NCBI RefSeq assembly: GCF_001518015.1
Contig: NZ_LPUY01000012.1
Coordinates: 151,541 to 215,540, forward strand
Reading direction: 5' to 3'
DNA from: Tritonibacter horizontis
GTDB taxonomy: Bacteria > Pseudomonadota > Alphaproteobacteria > Rhodobacterales > Rhodobacteraceae
DNA: 64,000 nucleotides
Made by a program: the position numbers and the translations under genes. This document shows, one piece after another, positions 17,835 through 26,887 of this stretch (the stretch's first letter is position 1; every line of letters begins with the position of its first letter). The notes below the pieces were generated by a model. It searched no databases and was not told the origin of the DNA. It worked only from the letters and a program-made list of their open reading frames with translations.

Positions 17835-18023
17835 CTGCCCGTCACGACCGCACCCCAATCGATGGGACATCGCGCGTAGGCGATGGCCTGCCCGTTTCAG
17901 GGACAGCTTGCGCTATGAACCGCTCACACCCGGCGCACAGGAGCGGCGCGACTGCCTCTGTCGGGAACACGCCCCCTGTCTGAGTGGCTCCTTCAACAAC
18001 CCAACCACGTCAGGAGGTCCGAG

Positions 18024-18878
18024 ATGAACCACCCGAAACCGCCATTCCCCGAACAGCCTCAAAACCTGCCCGGCGATACGGATCAGATGGAGCCAAAGCC
18101 TGACCACGGCGAAGACAGCTACCAGGGATCCGGCAAGCTGACAGGTAAGGCTGCGCTGATTACCGGTGCCGACAGTGGCATCGGCCGTGCCGTCGCGCTG
18201 GCCTTTGCCCGCGAGGGCGCGGATGTGATGATTTCCTATCTGGACGAAGACGAGGAAGCCGCCGAGACCCGCCGTCTTGTCGAAGAGGCCGGGCGGCGCG
18301 CCTATGTGATGCCAGGCGACATTCAGGACGGCGATCATTGCCGGGCACTGGTGCGTGATACGCATGAAGCCTTTGGTCGGCTTGATATCCTTGTGAACAA
18401 CGCCGCACATCAGATGCATTTCGAAACGCTGGAGGACATCTCGGATGAAGAGTGGGACATGACCTTCCGCACCAACATCCATGCCATGTTCTATCTCTGC
18501 AAGGCGGCTGTGCCGGTGATGCGCAAGGGCGGGGCGATCATCAATACCGCGTCGATCAACTCCGACAAGCCCAACCCCGGGCTGCTGGCCTATGCGGCGA
18601 CCAAGGGGGCCATCCAGAATTACACCGCCGGTCTTGCTCAGATGTTGGCCCCGCGCGGCATCCGCGTGAACTGCGTGGCGCCGGGCCCGGTCTGGACACC
18701 GCTGATCCCATCGACACTGCCCGCCGATGCGGTGGCGCATTTCGGCGCGGACCGCCCTATTGGCCGCCCCGCACAGCCGGCCGAGCTTGCAACGGCATAT
18801 GTGATGCTGGCTGACCCTCTGTCCAGCTACACGGCTGGCGCGACGATCGAGGTCACGGGCGGTCAGGCGATGATCTGA
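18024..18878 (+). CDS. YghA/GsiB-type short-chain dehydrogenase
   Basis: NAD(P)-dependent SDR of 284 residues with the roughly 40-residue proline-rich N-terminal extension (MNHPKPPFPEQPQNLPGDTDQMEPKPDHGED) typical of YghA and Bacillus general stress protein 39. Motifs are TGADSGIG near residue 48, NNAA, INTASINS with the catalytic Ser and YAATK with the catalytic Tyr and Lys. The C-terminus ends TGGQAMI. CAGGAGG precedes the ATG. The natural substrate of this subgroup is unknown. It sits in a run of stress-type genes. Confidence 0.92.
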   Translation: MNHPKPPFPEQPQNLPGDTDQMEPKPDHGEDSYQGSGKLTGKAALITGADSGIGRAVALAFAREGADVMISYLDEDEEAAETRRLVEEAGRRAYVMPGDIQDGDHCRALVRDTHEAFGRLDILVNNAAHQMHFETLEDISDEEWDMTFRTNIHAMFYLCKAAVPVMRKGGAIINTASINSDKPNPGLLAYAATKGAIQNYTAGLAQMLAPRGIRVNCVAPGPVWTPLIPSTLPADAVAHFGADRPIGRPAQPAELATAYVMLADPLSSYTAGATIEVTGGQAMI

Positions 18879-18966
18879 TCCGGCTTTTGCGCAGTCGTGC
18901 CGCGAGGCCCGGAGGTCCCGCGAGGTATGACGCTCACCCACACAGGGCCACGAAGGTGGTCTGTCG

Positions 18967-19185
18967 ATGTCTTTGAAGAAAGGGCAAGCCATCATGGCAC
19001 CTGCAGTAGAAAAACTCTTCCGCCCGGGCCCACTGGGACCGGACGTTCCGCCGCCATCGGCACCGGATACGACCCCGCCCGAACCGCCGCTGGAAGCCCC
19101 GTCGCCCGATATTCCCCAGGAGGTTCCGCCGGCGCCGGATGAAACGCCTAAATCACCGCCTGCAGAGGCGCCTCCAAAGCGTTGA
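18967..19185 (+). CDS. Small proline-rich protein
   Basis: 72-residue protein, about one third proline from residue 20 onward, with a repeated pattern of Pro-Pro plus Glu/Asp/Ala (PGPLGPDVPPPSAPDTTPPE and similar). No membrane segment or known domain. Start choice is uncertain: the ATG at 18967 has AAGGTGG upstream, while an internal ATG at 18994 (MAPAVEKLFRPG) has AAGGGC. The low-complexity composition suggests a disordered protein. It lies between a stress SDR and a DUF3008 gene, so co-regulation is plausible. Confidence 0.6.
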   Translation: MSLKKGQAIMAPAVEKLFRPGPLGPDVPPPSAPDTTPPEPPLEAPSPDIPQEVPPAPDETPKSPPAEAPPKR

Positions 19186-19256
19186 AGGCCGAATGCCCCC
19201 GCAACGTACAACCAACTATCTGATGCAAGTCCAGAACCCGAACCGGAGGATCTATC

Positions 19257-19439
19257 ATGCCTGCCAAATCGAAAGCCCAACAAAAAGCCGCAGGTGCGGC
19301 GCTTTCTGCCAAGCGTGGCGACACCGACAAGGAGGACCTTCAGGGGGCGGCTCGCGAAATGTACGACTCCATGACCGAAGATCAGTTGGAGGATTTCGCC
19401 AGCGGTAACCGCAAGGGCAAGCCCGAGCACGTAAAGTAA
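19257..19439 (+). CDS. DUF3008-family small protein
   Basis: 60-residue, lysine- and alanine-rich cytoplasmic protein. The opening MPAKSKAQQKAAGAALSAKRG and the closing EDFASGNRKGKPEHVK match DUF3008 proteins, which start MPAKSKAQQ and end with a ASTKHKGLPEKV-like segment. A GGAGG site lies 7 bases before the ATG. Function is unknown; members are small basic proteins often found in stress or sporadic accessory loci. It is followed by an exceptionally strong hairpin. Confidence 0.85.
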   Translation: MPAKSKAQQKAAGAALSAKRGDTDKEDLQGAAREMYDSMTEDQLEDFASGNRKGKPEHVK

Positions 19440-19452
19440 ACGCCACCTCAGG

Positions 19453-19504
19453 CCGATAGAAAACACCCCGGACCGTCGCTGCGGTCCGGGGTGTTTTCTA
19501 TCGG
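19453..19504. terminator. Perfect 23-bp stem terminator (bidirectional)
   Basis: Bases 19453-19475 and 19482-19504 are exact reverse complements around the loop TCGCTG. The stem includes GAAAACACCCCGGACCG, so both strands present a GC-rich stem with a T-rich foot. It begins 13 bp after the DUF3008 stop. Confidence 0.9.
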
Positions 19505-19832
19505 GACCCTCAGGAACATCCGGTGAGGGAGGAACCGGTCCGGAGAAGAAGGTCCCGCCTGCCCTCCCCTGATTTCTGTTCGCTCTGTCACCCCGTCAGT
19601 TTCGCTTCGCGCTTCCAGTACCGCATATCCCGGCACAGCGCGGCAATGGTTGGCAGATCTCGCAGCCGGATGCCACTGGCGGAAGAGACAGCGTTCAAGA
19701 ATGCCGCGCCGGAACTGCAGATATCCCGCACACATGACCTGCTGCCGGGCGCCGCCTGGTCTGGCGCTGCGCGTTCCATGGAACCTTTCAACGCGCGGGA
19801 GGTTTCCTGTCAAAGGAAGAAGGAGAGATGAA

Positions 19833-20093
19833 ATGAGTGCTCCAGACACCAATCTGAACAAACAAAAGCGCCGTCATCGCGGTCCTCTGATCGGAATCGG
19901 TCTTGTTGCGATCTTCGGGGTCGGTCTGATCCTGTACTGGGTTGTGAATCTGGTTGATGATGCACCGGAACAGGAAGTCGAGAGCAACCGGCCGGTTCCC
20001 GCAGAGATCCAGGAGGGCGATATCGAGGTCCCGACAACCGCGCCGACGCAAACGGTCCAGCCCGGCGATCCGGAGGTCGACATCGAACAATAA
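19833..20093 (+). CDS. Small single-pass membrane protein
   Basis: 86 residues from the ATG at 19833, which has AAGGAGAG just upstream. A basic N-terminus (NLNKQKRRHRG) is followed by one membrane helix, PLIGIGLVAIFGVGLILYWVVNLV, at about residues 19-42, and an acidic proline- and threonine-rich tail (VPAEIQEGDIEVPTTAPTQT). The charge pattern predicts N-in, C-out topology with the tail in the periplasm. No known family was recognised. It belongs to the envelope/stress cluster. Confidence 0.7.
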   Translation: MSAPDTNLNKQKRRHRGPLIGIGLVAIFGVGLILYWVVNLVDDAPEQEVESNRPVPAEIQEGDIEVPTTAPTQTVQPGDPEVDIEQ

Positions 20094-20160
20094 GCCATTC
20101 GACCGTGCCCAATTCCAGGCGCTCGTCCGGCACCGCTCATGGCTCGCCTCCGAACGCCTT

Positions 20161-20200
20161 GCGCACCATCTGCGCCTCCCTTGCGGCGCAGATGGTGCGC
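20161..20200. terminator. 16-bp hairpin between convergent genes
   Basis: GCGCACCATCTGCGCC (20161-20176) and its exact reverse complement (20185-20200) flank an 8-base loop. It lies between the small membrane protein gene and the convergent BON gene. There is no clear T-tract, so termination is inferred from position and stem strength. Confidence 0.6.
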
Positions 20201-20245
20201 GGCAGGCAGAAGGGCGGAGGTCAATCCGCCCTCGCAGCGCCTGCT

Positions 20246-20860
20246 TCAGGCGGAGCTATGCACACGCAGGTTGTTCTGGACATGGACCACGCCGGATACC
20301 CTGTCGACACAGTCTTCGGCGCGCCGCTTTGCCCTACGAGAATCCACCGTCCCGTCCAGCGTGACTTCGCGATCTTTCACCGAAACGGTCACCTCGCGGG
20401 CATCCACCAGCGCGTCATCAGTCAGCCGGTCATGGACGTCTTCCTCGATCCGGGCATCCGAGCGCACATAGTGCTTGGGGCCGCGTCCGCGGTGGTCTAC
20501 CTCCCGCCGCGCCTCAGCCGCATCATCCCCGAACCAGGATGCCACCTCATCGCTCGCGCGATCCAGGAACCCGCGCTCTTCAATGTCATAGCGGTTGCGC
20601 CCGCCGTCATAAGGGTTGAGACGGTCGCGCCGCCGGTCGTCATAGGCACCGGAGCGGGGACCGTAGCCCGGGCCGGGATGTGCCGTGGGCAGGAACGGCC
20701 AGGCAAAACCTCCGGGCATGATGCCGCGTCCATAGCCAAACGGATCCATCCAGCGGCTGCCCTCTTCATGCCGGTCGCGATCACGATCATTGCCGCGAGT
20801 GCGACGCAACATGTCTTCGCGCGCCTCTTCTTCGGTCATGTTTTCATAGCGTCTGGCCAT
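20246..20860 (-). CDS. BON-domain protein with arginine/glycine-rich linker
   Basis: 204-residue protein without a signal peptide. The N-terminal part is rich in Arg, Asp, Gly and Pro (about residues 1-110, e.g. RRTRGNDRDRDRHEEGSRW). The C-terminal about 75 residues form a BON domain: DARIEEDVHDRLTDDALVDAREVTVSVKDREVTLDGTVDSRRAKRRAEDCVDRVSGVVHVQNNLRV. BON domains bind membranes or small ligands and recur in osmotic-stress proteins such as OsmY and Kbp. AGGAGGAAA lies before the ATG. It is convergent with the small membrane protein gene. Confidence 0.88.
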   Translation of the reverse strand: MARRYENMTEEEAREDMLRRTRGNDRDRDRHEEGSRWMDPFGYGRGIMPGGFAWPFLPTAHPGPGYGPRSGAYDDRRRDRLNPYDGGRNRYDIEERGFLDRASDEVASWFGDDAAEARREVDHRGRGPKHYVRSDARIEEDVHDRLTDDALVDAREVTVSVKDREVTLDGTVDSRRAKRRAEDCVDRVSGVVHVQNNLRVHSSA

Positions 20861-21020
20861 GTCATTTCCTCCTGAATTTGCCGACCAGTGATCGGCGGTT
20901 GCACTGTTTGAGAAACAGGCTGCTGCGGGGGATGTTCCCGATCACCTCCGGGTTCGCGCCGGTTGCGCGTTGTCTTGCCGATGCGCGTGTCGGCGCTTTC
21001 CGGCGGCGGTGCACAGTATT

Positions 21021-21653
21021 TCACGCGCCGCCGCCGCGCAGCAGCAGGACCGCACCAAAGGTCAACCCGATCAAGGCGTATCCCGCAGCGACGACGACCC
21101 CATCGCGCCCCAGAATGCCAAACGCCATGATGGCCACCGGAAGGCCGATCAGCGGCGTTGCAATCGGGATCGCGCCGAGAACGATCAGCGATCCTCCCGC
21201 CAGGATCAGGATCACGGCGATAACCGTCAGGGAAACCTGCCCGTCCGCCAGGGTTACCCATCTGGGATGCAGGCGCCGTTTGACCCACTCGGCGGCAGGT
21301 TGGATCCGGCGCATCGCGGAGCGAATGCGATTGCCGGGCACCTCGCGCCGTCCCAGAAATTCCGGCACCCAGACGCCCTCGCGACCACGCAGCATTTGCA
21401 GCCCGATCAGGGCCACCAGCGCTCCGAGTGCGCCGCCGATGCCCGGAATCATCCCGATTGGCAGGATCATGAAGACGGCGATGACCATCAGAAGCGGCGC
21501 ATGTCCCTGGGCGCCGATTTCTCTGGCAAGCCGATCAAGCGTGATCTTGTCGTCATCAAAGGACATGTCATGAAGCCGCTGCACCAGAGTGACGACCGCA
21601 GATGGTCCGCTGTCCGCGCTGGCGCTTTGTTCCGTTCTGCCTTCGACGGTCAT
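21021..21653 (-). CDS. ExoD-family membrane protein
   Basis: 210-residue inner-membrane protein of the ExoD family (exopolysaccharide synthesis, alkaline tolerance). The conserved GHAPLLMVIAVFMILPIGMIPGIGGALGALVALIGLQML segment lies at about residues 50-88, followed by two more hydrophobic segments (VSLTVIAVILILAGGSLIVLGAIPIATPLIGLPVAIMAFGIL). In Rhizobium ExoD affects exopolysaccharide and alkali resistance, but the mechanism is unknown. Start ATG at 21653 has GGAGGAAA upstream. It is in line with the BON gene, 160 bp away. Confidence 0.88.
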   Translation of the reverse strand: MTVEGRTEQSASADSGPSAVVTLVQRLHDMSFDDDKITLDRLAREIGAQGHAPLLMVIAVFMILPIGMIPGIGGALGALVALIGLQMLRGREGVWVPEFLGRREVPGNRIRSAMRRIQPAAEWVKRRLHPRWVTLADGQVSLTVIAVILILAGGSLIVLGAIPIATPLIGLPVAIMAFGILGRDGVVVAAGYALIGLTFGAVLLLRGGGA

Positions 21654-21867
21654 GACTTTCCTCCGCTGTGTGCCACCAACAGCAAACGTCCGGTCACATC
21701 AGATGTTCCAGTCAGACCCGCGAATTCGCCTCTGGCCAACCGCCACGCCCACAACCAACCCATGCTCCTGGCCCAAGCCCGAAAGATCGCCGTTCTGCTG
21801 GCAACGGACCTCAGCCAGTTGGGCCGATCCCACTCAAGACCTTCTGGGCATGCTCAAGTAATCCGTG

Positions 21868-22290
21868 CGACATATTTGAAGGACCGCCGCACCGCGACCA
21901 GCATGGGCGTGAAAGTTCGGAGGATCGTTTTCCCGACGGGCGGGCGATCGGGTTCTTTATGTCGGCCGCGCAGGTCAGTGATCACACCGGCGCTGCGGCC
22001 CTGCTGAGCAGCCTGCCAATGGCGGGATGGCTTCTGGGCGACAGGGGTTATGACGTCGGCTGGTTCAGAGACCCGTTGAAAGACAAGGGGATAAAGGTTT
22101 GCATCCCCGGTCGAGAGTCCCGCAAGAAATCCGTGAAATACCACAAGCGGCGCTACAAACGGCGCACCCGCATCGAGATCATGTTCGGGCGCTCGAAGGA
22201 CTGGAGGCGTGTCGCCACTCGATACGACTGATGCCCGGAAACCTTCTTCTCCGCCATCCTGCTCGCTGCAATTGTCTTGTTCTGGCTGAG
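21868..22290 (+). pseudogene. IS5-family (IS427-type) transposase remnant
   Basis: Begins mid-protein at ATYLKDRRTATSMGVKV and, after a frame-breaking deletion, continues DGRAIGFFMSAAQVSDHTGAAALLSSLPMAGWLLGDRGYDVGWFRD to RRYKRRTRIEIMFGRSKDWRRVATRYD. An in-frame TGA (expected CGN, Arg) then interrupts the tail CPETFFSAILLAAIVLFWL. The other IS427-type copies in the window align with it. There is no N-terminus and no terminal repeat on the left, so it is a dead fragment. Confidence 0.8.
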
Positions 22291-22556
22291 AAATTCACTG
22301 AGTCTGGAGCCTAGCTCTGGCCCGATATGCTGCACATACTATGCCGCTCATGGTCAGACCATCATTGATGGTCAGCTAAGTCCGATGTTTCTGGAACACT
22401 TGAACATAGCATTTCTCGTACCATGGTCGCATTGGAGAGCGCCGAAGTCTTGCATATACAACGCAGGTCCAACTATCGTTTCGTTTAGGATGCGCCTCGA
22501 ATGCTTATCAGATTGGATGCCCTCCATGTTGCAAGACCTAGCGTGAGGAAACCAGA

Positions 22557-23807
22557 GTGAACGATAAAGCGGTGCGGCAAGCAACCATACAGGATCACGC
22601 TGCTTTTTTGGAAGGAACGCACAAGTTCCAGACGGATATCGAGATGCTTGCCGATAGTACTTTGATTGGCACAATCCTCGAAACAGTCATGCTAGCTACA
22701 AATATGCGGTTTGCTGCTGTCGCTCGGGTGACCGACGACCATTGGGTCGCGTGCCGAACCGTTGACGAGGTCAATTTCGGCGTGCAACCGGGCGACGAGA
22801 TCGAAATCCAGTCGACGTTCTGTCAATCCGTACGAGACACCTCAAACAAGGTTATCTTCAACGACACCGCGACTGATGACGTCTATCGAGATCATCCTAT
22901 TGCGGCCAAGTTTGGCATTGTGAGTTACGCCTCGATCCCGATTCTTCGGAGTGACGGGACGTTCTTTGGCACACTTTGCGCAATCGACCCAGAGCCCCGC
23001 AACGTAAAACAACCGCGTTCAGTAGCGATGCTGGAGATGTTTGCCGACATTATCGGTCAAAGCCTCGAGACAGAAGAGCTCCTGGAAGCACATGAGGAGA
23101 TGATCGCACACGAGCGGAAGCTAAACCAGATCCAAGAGGAATTCGTCGCTGTTTTGGGGCACGATCTGCGAAATCCCATTGCTGCACTTGACGCTGGCTT
23201 TAGGCATCTGGGCACCGAACCCATGACGGAAAAAGCGCAGAAATTACTTCCGATGATGCGATCCTCGCTGCGCCGCATGAACGATTTGATAGAAAATATC
23301 ATGCTTCACGCCAAGGCCCGCTTGGGCGGCGGCATTCGCATTTCTGCGCAGCACAATGCTCCGCTGACCGAGGCGATAACGCAGGTAGTCGAGGAATGCC
23401 GGGCGGCAAACCCCGAGCATGAGATCAAACTTGATCTGAATTTCGACCGACCGGTGAGCTGCGACGCACCGCGCGTCGCACAAGCGATTTCAAATCTTCT
23501 ATCCAATGCCGTTCGATACAGCATGCCCGGCACGCCCATCGGCGTTCAGGGCCTTATCGATGAGAATGGCGTCGAAATTAATGTCGCCAACCAGGGCGCC
23601 GCCGTACCCGAGGAATTACGCCAAGATTTGTTCAAACCGTTCCAGCGCGGCGTCCACGCAGCGGGAGAAGGGCTTGGGCTTGGGCTCTATATCGTATCTT
23701 CCATCGCCACCGCGCATAACGGCCGGATAGAGGTCGTATGCGAACGCGATGTGACGACATTTAGCTTCAGGATAATGACGTGCTCCCCTGAAAAGTCGGC
23801 GATTTGA
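22557..23807 (+). CDS. GAF-domain sensor histidine kinase with IS-derived C-terminus
   Basis: Soluble sensor kinase, 416 residues, GTG start preceded by GAGGAAA. A GAF domain spans about residues 25-170 (CQSVRDTSNKVIFNDTATDD, FFGTLCAIDPEPR). HisKA carries the phospho-acceptor His near residue 202 in GHDLRNPIAAL. The HATPase domain has an N box (ISNLLSNAVRYS) near 315 and a G box (GEGLGLGLYIVSSIA) near 375. The last normal residues are TFSFRIMT; the final CSPEKSAI is read from the left end of an IS3-type element, so a few native residues are replaced. No response regulator lies next to it. Similar kinases respond to light or redox, but no chromophore Cys was assigned. Confidence 0.88.
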   Translation: MNDKAVRQATIQDHAAFLEGTHKFQTDIEMLADSTLIGTILETVMLATNMRFAAVARVTDDHWVACRTVDEVNFGVQPGDEIEIQSTFCQSVRDTSNKVIFNDTATDDVYRDHPIAAKFGIVSYASIPILRSDGTFFGTLCAIDPEPRNVKQPRSVAMLEMFADIIGQSLETEELLEAHEEMIAHERKLNQIQEEFVAVLGHDLRNPIAALDAGFRHLGTEPMTEKAQKLLPMMRSSLRRMNDLIENIMLHAKARLGGGIRISAQHNAPLTEAITQVVEECRAANPEHEIKLDLNFDRPVSCDAPRVAQAISNLLSNAVRYSMPGTPIGVQGLIDENGVEINVANQGAAVPEELRQDLFKPFQRGVHAAGEGLGLGLYIVSSIATAHNGRIEVVCERDVTTFSFRIMTCSPEKSAI

Positions 23808-24180
23808 AGTTAGCCTGTTCTCCAAGCGAGGAGACAGACGAAGCGGAAAAGCCGTTTCCGCGAAGAGCAGATCAGTGGCATCCTGAAGGAGCACCAAGCC
23901 GGAATGGGGGCGAAGGAACTGTGTCGGAAGCACGGTATCAGCGATGGCACTTTCTACAAATGGCATTCGAAGTATGGCGGCATGGAAGTGTCCGAGGCCA
24001 AGAGGCTGAAGGCCCTGGAGGCCGAGAGCGACAAGCTCAAGAAAATGTTGGCCGAGCACATGCTTGATGTGGCAACGCGTTGGTCGTGATCTCGGTAATA
24101 TCGCCCGAACACGTGGCTATCCCTGCATGGTGGTCCGCGACAACGTCCTATGTCGGGAAATTCTGGCTGCTTAGGTCAGC
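23778..24180 (+). mobile_element. IS3-family (IS407-type) remnant
   Basis: Starts with TGCTCCCCTGAAAAGT, an IS3-like left end, at the tail of the kinase gene. An OrfA-like frame follows: RKSRFREEQISGILKEHQAG-type sequence, KELCRKHGISDGTFYKWHSKYGGMEVSEAKRLKALEAESDKLKKMLAEHMLD, with the helix-turn-helix and leucine-zipper of IS3 OrfA. It then jumps to a short OrfB piece, LGNIARTRGYPCMVVRDN, which in intact OrfB lies at the second catalytic Asp. Most of OrfB and the right end are gone. Confidence 0.75.
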
Positions 24181-24306
24181 AGGTCGAGTGGCATCCGATG
24201 ACCGGACACCTTTATAAGGTTGCCCAGACGGGCTCTGCCGTCAAGAAATGATCTCTTCCATAGCAAAAACAGGGTACGCGCGGTGGCGGCCCTCACCGTC
24301 CTTAGG

Positions 24307-25125
24307 CTCAGGACTCGTTCTTGTTTCATAGCCAGAACATGAGGGTTGCGGCGAGGGCGATGGCGGAGAGGAAGGCCTTCGGGCATCTGTCGTAGCGGGT
24401 GGCGACGCGTCGCCAGTCCTTGAGCCTGCCGAACATGATCTCGATCCGATTGCGGCGTTTGTATCGGCGTTTGTCGTGCTTGATTGGTTTTCCGCGAGAC
24501 TTCCGGCCAGGAATGCAGGGCTTTATCCCCTTGTCTTTTAATACTTTCCCGAACCAATCAGCGTCATACCCACGGTCGGCCAGCAGCCAGTCCGCCTTTG
24601 GCAGGCTGCCCAGCAGGGCCGCTACACCGGTGTAATCGCTGACCTGACCTGCGGTCATGAAGAACCGGATCGGGCGGCCATCGGCATCGGCGACGGCATG
24701 AAGCTTGGTGTTCATGCCGCCCTTGGTTCGACCGATCAAACGGCCCCTTTGGTCGCCTGGCCCCCGTTCGTCGGGGAATTGATCCCCCAGATCACTTCCT
24801 GGCCCTCCTTACTTGACGCACAGGTTGGTCGCCGTGCGGTGGGCTTTGAGATAGGTCGCATCGATCATCACCATCTTCGGCACAGCGGCCTTGGAGGCCA
24901 GGCCAACCATCATCCGGGCGAAGACGCCCTTGTCGCTCCACCGCTTCCAACGGTTGTAGAGGGTCTTCGCAGGGCCATACTCCTTCGGTGCATCGCGCCA
25001 CCTCAACCCATTGCGATTGATGAAGATAATACCGCTCACCCTCCGAAAATGCTGCACGATGGACGAAGGGCCGGTCTGGTGAAGCTGCGCTGCATCGATG
25101 GCCAGCTTGGCGAACGGCAGCTCTG
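24307..25125 (-). pseudogene. IS5-family (IS427-type) transposase copy, damaged
   Basis: Two frames cover the protein. The upstream part gives INRNGLRWRDAPKEYGPAKTLYNRWKRWSDKGVFARMMVGLA and MIDATYLKAHRTATNLCVK, ending in a TAA. The downstream part (24739-24326) gives GRLIGRTKGGMNTKLHAVADADGRPIRFFMTAGQ through LLADRGYDADWF to the normal C-terminus ALAATLMFWL. About 60 bp of extra, frame-breaking sequence separates them where the intact copy at 45 kb has its frameshift site. One element end (GGCTCAGGACTC, 24307) is present; the other is lost against the IS1182 element. Confidence 0.75.
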
Positions 25126-26632
25126 GGCCGATTCTGTGGAAAAACACCCGTTCGCGAGCGCAGAATTCCGTCGCTTGAGTTGGGCGCGAGCGCCTTTCCT
25201 GTCAGGCTTTTCGCGGTTGCTGCGGTGCGGGAAGGATCTTCGCCAGTTTGCGGAGGTTCTGGGCGGTGGCGGCGAGGAGGAATTCGTCGTTTGCGCCGCA
25301 TGGTCCACGTAATCGGAGCCGGTTGAGGCCAAGGATCCGCTTGAGATGGGCAAAGAGCATCTCGACCTTCTTTCTCAGCTTCATCGAAATCACGTATTGG
25401 TCGGTCTTCGCGATGTCCCGGGCAACCTGCCGGGCGTCCTCATGTTCCTCGCGGGTGATCTTGCGAGCATCGGCGTTCGGGCAGCACTTTGCCTTGGATG
25501 GACAGGCTTGGCAGACCTCTTTCAGCGCCCGATAGCGCGCTGTTCCCTTGCCTGTCGGCCCCCTGTTCGGGTCGGAATAGTTCCGGCGGAATTGCTTCAG
25601 CTCGTGTCCCTCGGGGCAGATGTAATGTATTGGTCGTTCTCAGCATCTCATTCAAAGTCGGCTCGGGTCCAGGTCCCGTCATTGCGCCCTGACTTGTCGA
25701 GGACAGGAATGTGGGGCGCGATCTTGCGGTCGACCAGCCAGCCCAGCATCGGCGCAGTGCCGTAGGCCGTATCTGCGATCAGGCGCTCGGGGTGAAGGTC
25801 GAACCGGGCCCTCACGCGCTTCAGCATGGTCTTGGTCGAGCCGACTTCTGCTTGCCGGATCGATCTGGTGGCCTCCACGTCCACGATGACGCCGTGGTCT
25901 GTGTCGATCAGGTAGTTGTCGGAATAGCTGAAGAATGCCGGTCCCTTACGGGCAGCAGTCCACTGGCTGGCCGCACCAAACGCGGCCTCATCGAGGGTGT
26001 CCAGATACTCGCGAACGGCCCGGGGCGCGTCGGCGGGATTGACCTGCGCCGGGTCCCACTCCTCCTTCGGCGTCGAGTTCTGTTTGTTTGCATCGGCCTC
26101 AATCAGACTGGCGTCGATGGCCATCCTTTGCCCGCTGACCAGGCCCTCTTCGATACAGCGGGCCACCGTGGTCTCGAACAGGTGGCGCAGCAGCTCGCTG
26201 TCGCGGAAACGCCCGTGCCGGTTCTTGGAAATGGTAGAATGATCAGGGACGCGGTCGCTGAGGTCAAGGCGGCAAAACCACCGATACGCCAGGTTCAAAT
26301 GCACCTCCTCACAAAGCCGCCGCTCTGACCGGATGCCGAAGCAATACCCTACCAGCAGCATCCGGATCAGCAGCTCAGGATCGACCGAGGGGCGCCCGGT
26401 GTGGCTGTAGAAATCGGCAAGGTAGGTGCGGATCCCGGAGAGGTCGACGAACCGATCAATCGAGCGCAGCAGGTGGTACTGCGGGATGTGATCCTCGAGA
26501 GAGAACTCATAGAACAGCGCCGGTTGCGCCTCCTGCCGCGGTCCCATCATCGCCAATCCTCCCACCCTATGCAGGAATTGAATCAGCCGACGGCCCGTCG
26601 ATCAAGCACGAGTTTTTCAACAAAAATAGGCC
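25126..26632 (-). mobile_element. IS1182-family insertion sequence
   Basis: The element ends are visible as imperfect inverted repeats: GGCCGATTCTGTGGAAAAAC reading inward from 25126, and GGCCTATTTTTGTTGAAAAAC reading inward (minus strand) from 26632. The roughly 1.5-kb length fits the family. It carries one transposase gene, now broken. It abuts the truncated IS5 copy, so it probably inserted into it or deleted its end. Confidence 0.75.
25202..26565 (-). pseudogene. IS1182-family transposase with nonsense codon and 5-bp duplication
   Basis: DDE transposase of the IS1182 type. The N-terminal 300 residues are intact, with HIPQYHLLRSIDRFVDLS, YRWFCRLDLSDRVPDHSTISKNRHGRF, the first catalytic Asp in MAIDASLIEADANKQ and the second in IADTAYGTAPMLGW. 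At ADFE the expected Trp is a TGA. Some 20 bp further on, TACAT is duplicated (TACATTACATC), which shifts the frame. The correct frame then resumes as CPEGHELKQFRRNYSDPNRG and ends KKVEMLFAHLKRILGLNRLRLRG through LRKLAKILP at 25202. Two lesions make it inactive. Confidence 0.85.
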
Positions 26633-26887
26633 AACTGTGTTGGGGAACATACGCAACATCTCGGATGAGTGCTGACTAAATTTCTTGCTGAAATCCTCGA
26701 AATCCACTTAATCATCCATACTTGACAGACTAATAATGGCACAGTCAGCGCTCTGCGCATAGCAGCCATTCGACCTTTATGCAGCATCTGTCAAACTGGG
26801 CTCGAATTCGCCATTCGCCGTTCGCAGTGCCAAGGTCCGCAGGGCGGACCTCTCTGCCGTTCGATTTCAAATAGCGAAGGACGGCTT

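Noticed and set aside
17913..19466. 517-codon open frame on the minus strand
   Set aside because: It lies opposite the YghA-type SDR and the small Pro-rich gene, has low-complexity Gly/Ser runs and no domain; it is an antisense shadow in high-GC DNA.
20249..20875. Plus-strand frame opposite the BON gene
   Set aside because: The minus-strand frame encodes a clear BON domain with a ribosome-binding site; the other is a shadow.
24171..24557. 128-codon minus-strand frame next to the IS5 copy
   Set aside because: It is an out-of-frame reading of the IS5 transposase C-terminus plus flank.
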